Positions 35,484 to 43,713 of a stretch of DNA of 64,000 nucleotides are shown here, piece by piece (position 1 is the first letter of the stretch; every line of letters starts with the position of its first letter). Source of the stretch: Acidobacteriota bacterium (lineage in GTDB: Bacteria > Acidobacteriota > Blastocatellia > UBA7656); assembly GCA_038040445.1 (NCBI GenBank), contig JBBPIG010000017.1, positions 62,001 to 126,000 of the forward strand, written 5' to 3'. The notes beneath the pieces are model-generated. The model had not been told where the DNA came from and searched no databases. It was given only the letters and a program-made list of their open reading frames with translations. A program made the translations under genes and the position numbers.

Positions 35484-37804
35484 TTTCAGAAACCGTTTCC
35501 TATTACCGCATTCTAAGAAAGCTCGGCGCGGGCGGAATGGGCGAGGTCTTTCTGGCGGAGGACACGAGACTGGGGCGACAGGTCGCTCTCAAGTTCTTGC
35601 CGGCTTCCTACCAGTACGATTCAGAGCGGCGCGGCAGGTTCCTCAAAGAAGCTCGAGCTGCGTCGGCGTTGCGCTCACCGAACATTGCAGCCATCTACGA
35701 TATCGGCGAGCACGACGGCGCGATGTTCATCGTAATGGAGTACGTCGCAGGCGAAGTGCTGTCCCAGCGCATCGATCGCGGGACGCTGCCGACGAGCGAT
35801 GTCATCGATATCGCTATGCAGATCGCCGATGCGCTCGACGAGGCGCACTCGCTGGGCGTCATTCATCGAGACGTAAAAAGCTCGAACCTCATCATCAACG
35901 AGCGCGGGCTTGTGAAGATGCTCGATTTCGGCCTCGCTAAGATGATGCAGCCTGGCAGCTCGCGCGATAGCGAAGACCCGACCGCGGCGCTTGGGGGGCA
36001 GACGGCTTTCGGCGTAGTGATGGGGACAGTCTCGTACATGTCGCCCGAGCAGGCACTGGGACGCGACTTGGATCAGCGCTCGGACATCTTCTCGCTCGCC
36101 GTCGTGATCTACGAAATGCTGACCGGAAGGTTACCCTTCGATGGCGCCAGCGCAACTGAGATTGTCGATAACATAGTTCACAAAGAACCTGTCGCCATCG
36201 CTCGCTTCAACTACGACGTGCCGCCAGAGCTGGAGCGCATAGTGCGCAAAGGCATGGAAAAGGACCGCGAGCGCCGGTATTACTCTTCGCGCGAATTGGC
36301 GACCGACTTGCGGAACCTCCTCCGGGACAGTAACACGGCCGCGATTACCGGCGTAGCGGCATCTCGAAAAACGCAAACGCCTCGCCGTACCCGTTCTCGC
36401 AAGCCGATCGACTCGCTGGCTATCCTGCCGCTGATCAACGCGAGCGGAGATCCCGACACGGAGTACCTCTCGGACGGAATCACCGAAAGCATCATCAACA
36501 ACCTCTCGCAGCTTCCCAAGTTGCGAGTGATGGCACGGAGCACGGTGTTCCGTTACAAAGGCAAAGACGTCGACCCGCAGAGCGTCGGGCAGGAGCTTGG
36601 CGTGCGGGCGGCGCTGACCGGCAGAGTGCTTCAACGCGGCGAACTTCTGATCATCAAGGCGGAGCTCGTCGACGCTGAAGACGGTTCACATCTTTGGGGC
36701 GAGCAATACAACCGCGAGCTATCGGATATCTTCACGATCGAGGAAGAGATCTCAAGAGAGATCTCCGACAAGCTCCGGCTAAAGCTGAGCGGCGCGGAGA
36801 AGAAGCGGCTCACCAAGCGCTACACCGAAAACACCGAGGCGTACCGGCTCTATCTCAAGGGACGGTTTTACTGGACCAAGCGGACAGAAGATGGGCTCAA
36901 AAAAGGAATCGAGTATTTCCAGAAAGCGATCGAGAGCGACCCCGGCTACGCGCTCGCGTACGCGGGCCTGGCCGACTCTTACAACATACTTGCAAGCTAC
37001 AGCGCGCTCGCGCCGAAGGACGCATTCCCGAGGGCGAAGGCGGCGGCGACCCGAGCGCTGGAGCTCGATGACAAACTCGCCGAGGCCCACACTTCGCTGG
37101 CTTTCGTTAAGTTTGGATACGACTGGGACTGGGCCGAATCCGAGCGGGAATTCAAACAAGCGATCCAACTAAACCCTGGGTACGCGATTGCCCATAATTT
37201 TTACGCGGTGATACTTGCCGCTCTCGGGCGATTCGATGAAGCCATGGCCCAAATCAAAAAAGCGCACGAACTCGACCCGCTCTCGCTCCCGATAAACACA
37301 AACCTGGGTTTTCTTCTCTATCTCGCACGCCGTTACGATGAGTCGATCCAACAATACCTGAAAACGATTGAACTGGATGAGGGATTTCCGCTGGCTCATC
37401 GCAGGCTTGCTCAGACCTACGAGCGGAAGCAAATGTACAGTGAAGCCGTCGCCGAGTTTCAGAAAGCAAACACGCTCTCGGGCGAGGATGTCGAGGTGCT
37501 GTCGGCTCGCGGACATTTCCACGCAATCCTGGGGGAGACAGAGAAGGCGAATGAGGTGTTGCAGCGCATGGACGCGCTTGCAAGCCGCAAGTATGTTCCG
37601 GCGTACCTCATCGCGAGGATCTATCTTGGTTTGGGCGACAACGACCGCGTATTTGAATTGCTCGACAAGGCCTGTGAGGAAAGGTATGGCTATCTGGCGT
37701 ACCTCAACGTTGAACCGCTATTCGATAGCATCCGATCAGACCCTCGGTTCTCTGATTTAGTCCGCCGCGTCGGCCTCGGCGAGCCTACGACAGAGTCTCG
37801 CTAA
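35480..37804 (+). CDS. Ser/Thr protein kinase with TolB-like and TPR domains
   Basis: A 774-residue cytosolic protein with a GTG start. The Hanks-type kinase domain spans about residues 7-275 with all motifs: LGAGGMGEVFLAED, Lys38 in VALKFL, HRDVKSSNLII and DFGLAKM. About 305-440 is a TolB-like (FlgO-type) domain (LAILPLINASGDPDTEYLSD, GVRAALTGRVLQRGELLIIK), and 450-760 are about eight TPRs. This arrangement is highly expanded in Acidobacteriota. No transmembrane helix was seen between kinase and tail. It meets the cyclase gene tail to tail, with overlapping stops. Confidence 0.93.
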   Translation: MISETVSYYRILRKLGAGGMGEVFLAEDTRLGRQVALKFLPASYQYDSERRGRFLKEARAASALRSPNIAAIYDIGEHDGAMFIVMEYVAGEVLSQRIDRGTLPTSDVIDIAMQIADALDEAHSLGVIHRDVKSSNLIINERGLVKMLDFGLAKMMQPGSSRDSEDPTAALGGQTAFGVVMGTVSYMSPEQALGRDLDQRSDIFSLAVVIYEMLTGRLPFDGASATEIVDNIVHKEPVAIARFNYDVPPELERIVRKGMEKDRERRYYSSRELATDLRNLLRDSNTAAITGVAASRKTQTPRRTRSRKPIDSLAILPLINASGDPDTEYLSDGITESIINNLSQLPKLRVMARSTVFRYKGKDVDPQSVGQELGVRAALTGRVLQRGELLIIKAELVDAEDGSHLWGEQYNRELSDIFTIEEEISREISDKLRLKLSGAEKKRLTKRYTENTEAYRLYLKGRFYWTKRTEDGLKKGIEYFQKAIESDPGYALAYAGLADSYNILASYSALAPKDAFPRAKAAATRALELDDKLAEAHTSLAFVKFGYDWDWAESEREFKQAIQLNPGYAIAHNFYAVILAALGRFDEAMAQIKKAHELDPLSLPINTNLGFLLYLARRYDESIQQYLKTIELDEGFPLAHRRLAQTYERKQMYSEAVAEFQKANTLSGEDVEVLSARGHFHAILGETEKANEVLQRMDALASRKYVPAYLIARIYLGLGDNDRVFELLDKACEERYGYLAYLNVEPLFDSIRSDPRFSDLVRRVGLGEPTTESR

Positions 37805-38460
37805 GCAATCGCTGTTGGAAATAGCGATCGCTCGTACCGGTAGCATTCAATTTTCAATTCGCTGATTTCAAACGACGCCGGCGCGCAGATGTAGCGGTCG
37901 GAGGGTAACGCGTTATATGCGGCGGGCGTCAGCAAAATCTCGCTCTTTTCCGCAAGGTCTTCGCCCAGCTTGCACGCAATGTTCACTTCCGACCCGAAGA
38001 TATCCTTGTCATCGATGACCAGAGTCTCGCCGTAGCCGATTCCGATGCTGCCGAAGATATCGCGCTCGGGCGGGACTACGCTGTTGACCGCGTCAAATGC
38101 CCGAAAGATGTCGAGGGCCGAGTCCAGCGCATGCCCGGGATCTTCAAAGATGGCATACAAATTATCAGCCTCCTGTTTGATGAGCGTACCTCCGTTGCCG
38201 TTCACCGCGGGACTCGCAGCCTCGGCCATCTGATGGATCATCGACAAGTAGTGGATGATTCCATACTGGAGAGTGAGTCGTGAAAACCCAACCATATCGA
38301 GTACAAGGACAGCGACCCTGCGCTCCAAGGCGTCGCGTAACTGCTGGTCGAGCTCGGCTGCCCGTTCGGGAAATTGATTGCGCTCGGAGAGCAGGCGGCG
38401 CATGAGATGGCGGCCGCTGCGAGTGGATGAACCGGCGATGGAGGACGAGACATTCTTCAA
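37801..38460 (-). CDS. Class III adenylate/guanylate cyclase
   Basis: TTG 38460, with AAGG eight bases before it, is the likely start (ATG 38403 is an alternative); about 219 residues, a stand-alone catalytic domain. Metal Asp residues are visible in VLVLDMVGFSRLT and IKQEADNLYAIF. The DIFGSEVNIACKLGEDL helix keeps the transition-state Asn but has Lys where Arg is usual, so activity needs checking. No sensor or membrane domain is present. It converges with the kinase gene, sharing a 4-base overlap of stops. Confidence 0.85.
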   Translation of the reverse strand: MKNVSSSIAGSSTRSGRHLMRRLLSERNQFPERAAELDQQLRDALERRVAVLVLDMVGFSRLTLQYGIIHYLSMIHQMAEAASPAVNGNGGTLIKQEADNLYAIFEDPGHALDSALDIFRAFDAVNSVVPPERDIFGSIGIGYGETLVIDDKDIFGSEVNIACKLGEDLAEKSEILLTPAAYNALPSDRYICAPASFEISELKIECYRYERSLFPTAIA

Positions 38461-38573
38461 CTACACAACCTTCTTGGGCATTTCGTTCGGCATTTCAAAC
38501 CCTGGGATTCAGATTCGATTGCTTCGAGCGGCTATTCGCTGCAAGCTTGGCCGATTCTTCTAGCGTCCGTCGA

Positions 38574-39593
38574 TTACTTGCCCTTGATGAACTCGCGTAT
38601 GTACCCGTCCACAAGCTCGGGCTTCTCGTGAATGACCCAGTGCGTTCCGTCGGGTATGCGTTTGATGGTCAAATGCGGGACGAACTTATCGAGCCCCTCC
38701 AAGTTGCCGGTCAGCAACGCGGTGTCCTTCTCGCCCCATATGACCAGCGTCGGCACCTTGACTTCGAGCGACGGCAAGCCGGCGGCAAAGCTCGCAGCAT
38801 CTTTATCGCCTTCAGCAGGCGGCCCGACGCGCGCGGCGCGATAGTAGTTCAAACCGCCGGTCAGGGCGCCAGGTTGCGACCAGGCTTCGATATAAGCCTG
38901 CTTGTCTTCTTCCGTGAACACACCATTCTTCAGCCCTTCGCCTAACACAATCTGCACGAGAAGGCCGTAGTTGTTGGCCGAAAGAGTCTGCTCCGCGCCC
39001 GCGCTCCGGAACATCAGCATGTAACCGCTGGCCTTTTGTTGAGCCGGATTGTCTCGCAGTTCGCGCTGGAACACGCCCGGATGCGGCGCGTTGATGATTA
39101 CGAGCTTTTCGAGATAGTCGGGGTGAGCTATTGCGAATGCCCAGGCGATTGCGCCACCCCAGTCGTGCGCGACAAGAATGAACTTCTTGTGACCGAGCTT
39201 TTCAGCAAGCGCTCGCAGGTCTTCGACCATGTACTTGACCTGATACTGATCGACCTCGGCAGGCTTGGAGGAAAGGTTGTAGCCTCGCATATCCGGAGCC
39301 ACCGCCTGGTAATCGCGCCCGAACTCGGCGAGTTGATTCTTCCACTCGTACCAGAACTCAGGGAAGCCGTGAACAAACATGATCAACTTCCCCTTGCCCG
39401 CCGTCACATAGTGCAAGCGGACTCCATTCACCTCTGCGTATTCGTGTTTGAACATGGTTCCTTTCGCTTCTTTCTTCTTGCCGTCGTCTTTGCCGGCAGG
39501 CTTCTGCCGCCCGTCAGCCCAAATGAACAGCAGCGTTGCCAGCAGTGCGGCCGAGATCAAGCGAGGGGGCATTGCAGGTCTTTGGTTTTTCAT
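38574..39593 (-). CDS. Exported alpha/beta hydrolase, epoxide-hydrolase-like
   Basis: The start is set at ATG 39593, after AAGGAG twelve bases upstream (ATG 39614 is an alternative). A signal peptide (RLISAALLATLLFIWADG) precedes an alpha/beta-hydrolase domain. The oxyanion motif HGFPEFWYEW and the nucleophile-elbow VAHDWGGAIAW with catalytic Asp are those of epoxide hydrolases and haloalkane dehalogenases. Asp or Glu and the His of GTHWVIHEKPEL complete the triad. It is probably periplasmic. The true substrate cannot be told. Confidence 0.9.
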   Translation of the reverse strand: MKNQRPAMPPRLISAALLATLLFIWADGRQKPAGKDDGKKKEAKGTMFKHEYAEVNGVRLHYVTAGKGKLIMFVHGFPEFWYEWKNQLAEFGRDYQAVAPDMRGYNLSSKPAEVDQYQVKYMVEDLRALAEKLGHKKFILVAHDWGGAIAWAFAIAHPDYLEKLVIINAPHPGVFQRELRDNPAQQKASGYMLMFRSAGAEQTLSANNYGLLVQIVLGEGLKNGVFTEEDKQAYIEAWSQPGALTGGLNYYRAARVGPPAEGDKDAASFAAGLPSLEVKVPTLVIWGEKDTALLTGNLEGLDKFVPHLTIKRIPDGTHWVIHEKPELVDGYIREFIKGK

Positions 39594-39629
39594 AACAGCC
39601 GGTTTCTCCTTCATGCACTTTGCTGTGCT

Positions 39630-39911
39630 CTACTTCTTTTTTGCATTTGGATGAAGATATTCTTGCGGCGGGCCTTCGTAGATGGTGAAGCACCGCTGGC
39701 AACGATGAATCGTGTTTCCAGGCGCCCCCTTGCCAACAACTTCGGGAGGAACGGTCAGCCACTGCTTCACATGCCCGTAACAGTTCTTGCCCTTTTCGTC
39801 TTTGACGGTGCATACGGTCTGCCCCGGCAGGAGCGGTAGGTACTCGCCCGTGGCTTGAGTCCCTGGCTGGATTTCTTTGGATTGGATGTTCATCGCGCCG
39901 GCTTCAACCAT
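39630..39911 (-). CDS. Small protein with cysteine pair, unknown function
   Basis: A 93-residue protein. It contains one cysteine in TVCTVKD, one in KNCYGHVKQW, and a pair in IHRCQRCFTIYEG, enough for a zinc site. No signal peptide was found. An in-frame ATG six codons in (MNIQSK) could also start it. It has a good promoter in front (39945-39972). No family is recognised. Confidence 0.65.
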   Translation of the reverse strand: MVEAGAMNIQSKEIQPGTQATGEYLPLLPGQTVCTVKDEKGKNCYGHVKQWLTVPPEVVGKGAPGNTIHRCQRCFTIYEGPPQEYLHPNAKKK

Positions 39912-39944
39912 GAGCTTACTCTCGTAATGATTTCGAGGCGCTAT

Positions 39945-39972
39945 ATTATGGCACAGGTGAGTTGTTGGTCAA
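39945..39972 (-). promoter_or_regulatory. Sigma-70-type promoter for the cysteine-pair gene
   Basis: On the minus strand TTGACC (39972-39967) and CATAAT (39950-39945) are 16 bases apart, close to the -35/-10 consensus. It lies about 34 bases in front of the start codon at 39911. Confidence 0.5.
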
Positions 39973-39992
39973 TCACCGGGAGCCCGGTCGCT

Positions 39993-40019
39993 TTGTCCGC
40001 ATTCGAGGTTTGATATAAT
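39993..40019 (+). promoter_or_regulatory. Extended -10 promoter for the ferritin-like gene
   Basis: TGATATAAT at 40011-40019 is a perfect extended -10 element. TTGTCC at 39993-39998 could serve as -35, but the spacer of 15 is short. It lies 25 bases in front of ATG 40044. Confidence 0.5.
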
Positions 40020-40043
40020 CTTGAAGCTCAAAGCGAGGCTACA

Positions 40044-40727
40044 ATGTCGCCAAACCAAAGCACGTCTGCGATCACCGGAGAAGAATTCGTAGCATCACTC
40101 GCCGAAGAAAACCATGCAGCGCTCGAGCGGCTCGGGCAGCTCAGCGCGGCGGGCGAAGCGCCTCAGGAGTTGACCATTGACAGGCTTCTCCGCGTCGCTC
40201 TCAAGAATGAACTCGAGGCGAGCGAGGTGGCGGCGATATGGATGGCCACAACTTCGGAGCTCGATGTGAAGCTCGCTTTCGCCCGGCAGACCGGTGATGA
40301 AGCTAAGCACTATCGATTGATTTCCGACAGGCTGAAGGCTATCGGCGTTGATGCCGATGGAATTGATCCGCGAGAAGGGGGCTACTCGGCACTGTTTGAA
40401 TATCTGCGCCAGCTTCAGAGCACGGTGGCGCGGGTGGCCGCAGGTCAGTTCACCCGCGAAGCGATTGCGCTGGTCCGCAACCAGTGCTTTATCGACTTCT
40501 GCGAGGCTCGCGGCGATCACGAAACGGCGGCGCTCTATCGCGACGTGATTCAACCTGACGAGCAACATCATCAGGAACTCGGTCGGCGATTGCTCGCAAT
40601 TTACGCTTCGAACGATAACGAGCAGCAGGTGGCCCGCCAGGCCGCTGGCCGCACACTCGAGCTCGCCGAAGAGATACAGGAAATGGCCCGGCTTAAGATC
40701 GGGATAAGCCGCGCGCCCGGTTGCTAA
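40044..40727 (+). CDS. Ferritin-like diiron protein
   Basis: A 227-residue helical protein. Metal ligands of a ferritin-like four-helix bundle can be seen in order: Glu in LKNELEASEVAAIW, Glu-x2-His in QTGDEAKHYRLIS, Glu in FCEARGDHETAAL and Glu-x2-His in DEQHHQELGRRL. Such proteins handle iron, reactive oxygen or hydroxylation reactions; which one is not decidable. The last 30 residues extend the bundle (TLELAEEIQEMARLKI). A good extended -10 promoter precedes it. Confidence 0.85.
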   Translation: MSPNQSTSAITGEEFVASLAEENHAALERLGQLSAAGEAPQELTIDRLLRVALKNELEASEVAAIWMATTSELDVKLAFARQTGDEAKHYRLISDRLKAIGVDADGIDPREGGYSALFEYLRQLQSTVARVAAGQFTREAIALVRNQCFIDFCEARGDHETAALYRDVIQPDEQHHQELGRRLLAIYASNDNEQQVARQAAGRTLELAEEIQEMARLKIGISRAPGC

Positions 40728-40938
40728 AGCCGATCCAGACACCGCCGCTTTGGTTTTACGTGATGCTCAGCTCAACCGAGATTTGTATTTACTCACCTGG
40801 TCATACCAGATAGCATTAGCCGGGGATTGGGCCAACGTGTAGCCCGGTCTCACGCGCATCCCAACGCTACCGCCCCTCTGTAAGATGCTGAAACTCAGCG
40901 CCGGCCCCTGGTTTTGCCGTCTCCACTAAGAACACGCA

Positions 40939-42285
40939 ATGCCGCAGTTATCAAGAGGCGATATACTCGACCGCATTGCACGGGGTGAAGGGCTTCGAGC
41001 GGCCAATCTCGTGCGGACCGATCTTTCAGGTATGGACCTCGCCCGCGTCGACCTTGCGGAAGCCAACTTGAGAATGGCCGACTTGAATCGCGCGAACCTC
41101 CGAGAAGCGCGGCTGACGGGCTGTTTTCTTAGCGGCGCAATTTTGAACGGAGCCAACCTCACAGGTGCAAACATCGTCGAGTCGAGCATGATTGGCGCGA
41201 CGCTAAAGGGCGCCGACCTGAGCAGGGCTGATCTGAGCGGCTCCGATCTAACCGGCGCCAACCTCCAAGGCGCCGATCTGGCGGGGGCCTATCTTGTTGG
41301 CACTTTCCTGAACGAGACCGATCTCAGCGGCGCGAATTTGAATGGCGCCTTCGTCCGAATGGCCCAAATGGCCGGGAGCAACCTGGCCGGAGCTTCGCTC
41401 GAAAACGCCGATCTTTCCTACACCGATCTCTCCGGCGTTCGCCTCGATGGATGTTGTTTGATCAGCGCTAACTTGATGGGCGCAAACCTTTCGGGCAGCA
41501 CTTTGAAAGGGTGCGACATGCGTGGCGCGGACCTGACCGGTGCGGATCTGAGCGGATGCAACCTGACGGGCGCCAAACTGCGCGATGTGAAGTTCGCGGG
41601 CGTTAAGCTTTCCGACGCGTGGGCTGAGTGGGTGGACATGGCGATCGACGGCATTGAAGATCGCGCCTCGCTCGAAGAGGTATTCGTCGGCATTATAGGG
41701 ACGCCAGTTGCGCAGTTACTCGTCGAGGGCCGGGTCGGCGACGATGTTTGGGTCGTGATACTCGCTCATTTGTGCGCGTTTCAGGTCAGCCATCCGGATG
41801 CCGGCGTACGCCTGAGAGGAATCCACGAGGGCATGAGCGCGTCGGCTCTCTACCTGGAAGCGGATCATGAGTCGAGTCTTGCGGCTTACCTGGCAGAGTT
41901 CGCGGACATAATCGGCAAGGGCTCGCTGGAGCTCTTCGACCAGTTGGCATCAGCGGCCGCGGAACAAAACGAGCGCGCCCCGGGGGCGAATGCTCAGTCC
42001 GCTGACTTCGCTGCACACCTGCCTTCATCCCGGCACGATGGACTGGATCAAGCTCTGAGCCAACTGGCGGGGATGGTCGATGCGCTTCACCAAACCGCCT
42101 TTTGGACAAGCGACAAAGCAGTATTGATTCTCACGGGCAACCGCCAGATATGGCTCGAAGCGACTTCCAACCCAGCACTCACGCTGCGGCCGCCGCACGG
42201 CTCCGCCGTTGGAGTCGATCTAGTGCGCGGCCACTTTGTCACCGATGAGCTTCGACGAAGCAAGACGCTGGCCGGCACTCGATAG
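40939..42285 (+). CDS. Pentapeptide-repeat protein with C-terminal domain
   Basis: A 448-residue protein. Residues about 15-215 are pentapeptide repeats of the A(D/N)LxX type (ANLTGANIVESSMIGATLKG, ADLSRADLSGSDLTGANLQG), predicted to form a right-handed beta helix. The remaining half is a separate soluble domain (GRVGDDVWVVILAHLCAF, SDKAVLILTGNRQIWLEA) that resembles a Roadblock/PAS-like fold only loosely. No signal peptide was seen. Some pentapeptide proteins mimic DNA and protect gyrase; nothing here points specifically to that. Confidence 0.85.
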   Translation: MPQLSRGDILDRIARGEGLRAANLVRTDLSGMDLARVDLAEANLRMADLNRANLREARLTGCFLSGAILNGANLTGANIVESSMIGATLKGADLSRADLSGSDLTGANLQGADLAGAYLVGTFLNETDLSGANLNGAFVRMAQMAGSNLAGASLENADLSYTDLSGVRLDGCCLISANLMGANLSGSTLKGCDMRGADLTGADLSGCNLTGAKLRDVKFAGVKLSDAWAEWVDMAIDGIEDRASLEEVFVGIIGTPVAQLLVEGRVGDDVWVVILAHLCAFQVSHPDAGVRLRGIHEGMSASALYLEADHESSLAAYLAEFADIIGKGSLELFDQLASAAAEQNERAPGANAQSADFAAHLPSSRHDGLDQALSQLAGMVDALHQTAFWTSDKAVLILTGNRQIWLEATSNPALTLRPPHGSAVGVDLVRGHFVTDELRRSKTLAGTR

Positions 42286-42475
42286 CCGGCCACAGCGCAG
42301 AAGCCGAGCCTCAATTAGCGATTTATAATAGAGGGCTAATACGAGTCTAATCTCGCAGGGTTATAATAACGCGGCACTTGTACAAAGCTTCCGGCGCAAC
42401 TCAGCGCTGTGCTAAGCTAAAAGCCGGAGCAGCCCGAGGCTCTGACGTTCACCAGCTTACAACAGGAGTACACCT

Positions 42476-43615
42476 ATGAAAACGACGTTACTTAAGCGAG
42501 CTACGGTCATGATGCTCGCGGCGATGATTGTTTCGCCGACTCCCCTCCTAGCAGATGATAAGAAACCCGCCCCGAACCAGGAGCCCGCGCAAGCCTCGAC
42601 CGAGAGCGGCGTGGGCGCGCCAAAGGGCAAGCTCGCCGACGACGAGAATCCGCTGATGATCGGCAAGCGCAATATCAACAGCCACCAGATTAATTTCTAC
42701 TCGCTTAACAAGGAGGTGAACCTCGGCCGCCAGCTTGCAGCCGATGTCGATCGGCAGGGCAAGTTCGTAGATGACCCTGTGGTGGTTGAATACGTGAATC
42801 GCGTCGGCCAGAACCTCGCGCTGCATTCGGATGCGAAGATTCCTTTCACCATCAAGGTGCTCGATTCGGATGACGTGAATGCGTTCGCGCTGCCGGGAGG
42901 GTTTCTTTACGTCAACAGAGGCGCGATACTGGCGGCCGACAGTGAAGCGGAGCTTGCGGGAGTGATGGCCCACGAGATCGCACACGTGGCTGCGCGTCAC
43001 GGCGTCGAACAGCAGTCAAAGATGACGCTCACAAACTATGCGATGATACCGCTGATCTTCATGACCGGCGGACTCGGATACATTGCTTACCAGGCCGCGC
43101 AGATCGGCGTGCCGCTGACGTTCCTCAAGTTCAGCCGCAACGTCGAGTCGGAAGCCGACAAGCTCGGCGCCCAATATCTGTGGTCAGCGGGCTACGACCC
43201 CAACAACTTCCTGAGCTTTTTTGAGAAGCTCGAGAAAAAAGAAAAACGCAAACCGGGCACTCTTTCGAAACTGTTCGGCTCTCATCCTCCGACGCCCGAC
43301 CGCATCATCAAGGTTCACGACCTGCTGGCGAGATTCCCGGATCGCGACGAGTACACAATCAGCACGTCAGAGTTCAATCGAGTGAAGTCGCGACTGCTTG
43401 CGATCACGAATTCCAAGACGCTCGACGCGGCGGGAAACCGCGAGACGGGTCCGAAGCGCCCGACGCTCAAGCGGCGTAAAGAAGGTGAAGACCCGTCTCA
43501 GCCAAGCACTACCGGTGAAGATGCGAAGGACAAGCCGACGCTGAAGAGGCGCGATAGCGACGGCAAGCCGGCTGATACAAAGCCGCCCGAGACAAAGCCT
43601 CCTGGCCAACTGTAA
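42476..43615 (+). CDS. Exported M48-family zinc metalloprotease
   Basis: A 379-residue protein with AGGAG seven bases before ATG and a signal peptide (VMMLAAMIVSPTPLLA). The zinc site HEIAH (166-170, in VMAHEIAHVAARHG) and third ligand Glu in RNVESEADKLGAQYL are intact. The domain is like BepA/YfgC or LoiP, which clear misassembled outer-membrane proteins. The C-terminus is charged and low in complexity, with RRKEG, TLKRR and PPETKPP segments. A clear terminator follows (43647). Confidence 0.93.
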   Translation: MKTTLLKRATVMMLAAMIVSPTPLLADDKKPAPNQEPAQASTESGVGAPKGKLADDENPLMIGKRNINSHQINFYSLNKEVNLGRQLAADVDRQGKFVDDPVVVEYVNRVGQNLALHSDAKIPFTIKVLDSDDVNAFALPGGFLYVNRGAILAADSEAELAGVMAHEIAHVAARHGVEQQSKMTLTNYAMIPLIFMTGGLGYIAYQAAQIGVPLTFLKFSRNVESEADKLGAQYLWSAGYDPNNFLSFFEKLEKKEKRKPGTLSKLFGSHPPTPDRIIKVHDLLARFPDRDEYTISTSEFNRVKSRLLAITNSKTLDAAGNRETGPKRPTLKRRKEGEDPSQPSTTGEDAKDKPTLKRRDSDGKPADTKPPETKPPGQL

Positions 43616-43646
43616 GCGTTAGTTCATTACTCCTCCGTAAGCTGAA

Positions 43647-43690
43647 GGGCCGGCGGTGCTCCATTGCACGGCCGGCCCGATTTGTTTTTG
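43647..43690 (+). terminator. Rho-independent terminator after the M48 gene
   Basis: GGGCCGGC (43647-43654) pairs with GCCGGCCC (43671-43678), with an inner stem GTGC/GCAC, then GATTTGTTTTT. It lies 32 bases after the protease stop. On the opposite strand there is no T-run, so it serves the plus strand. Confidence 0.8.
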
Positions 43691-43713
43691 TTAGCCATAG
43701 TACCGCGCAGTTA

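Noticed and set aside
42321-42367. Two TATAAT hexamers upstream of the M48 protease
   Set aside because: No acceptable -35 was found at the right distance; they could be chance in an AT-rich gap.
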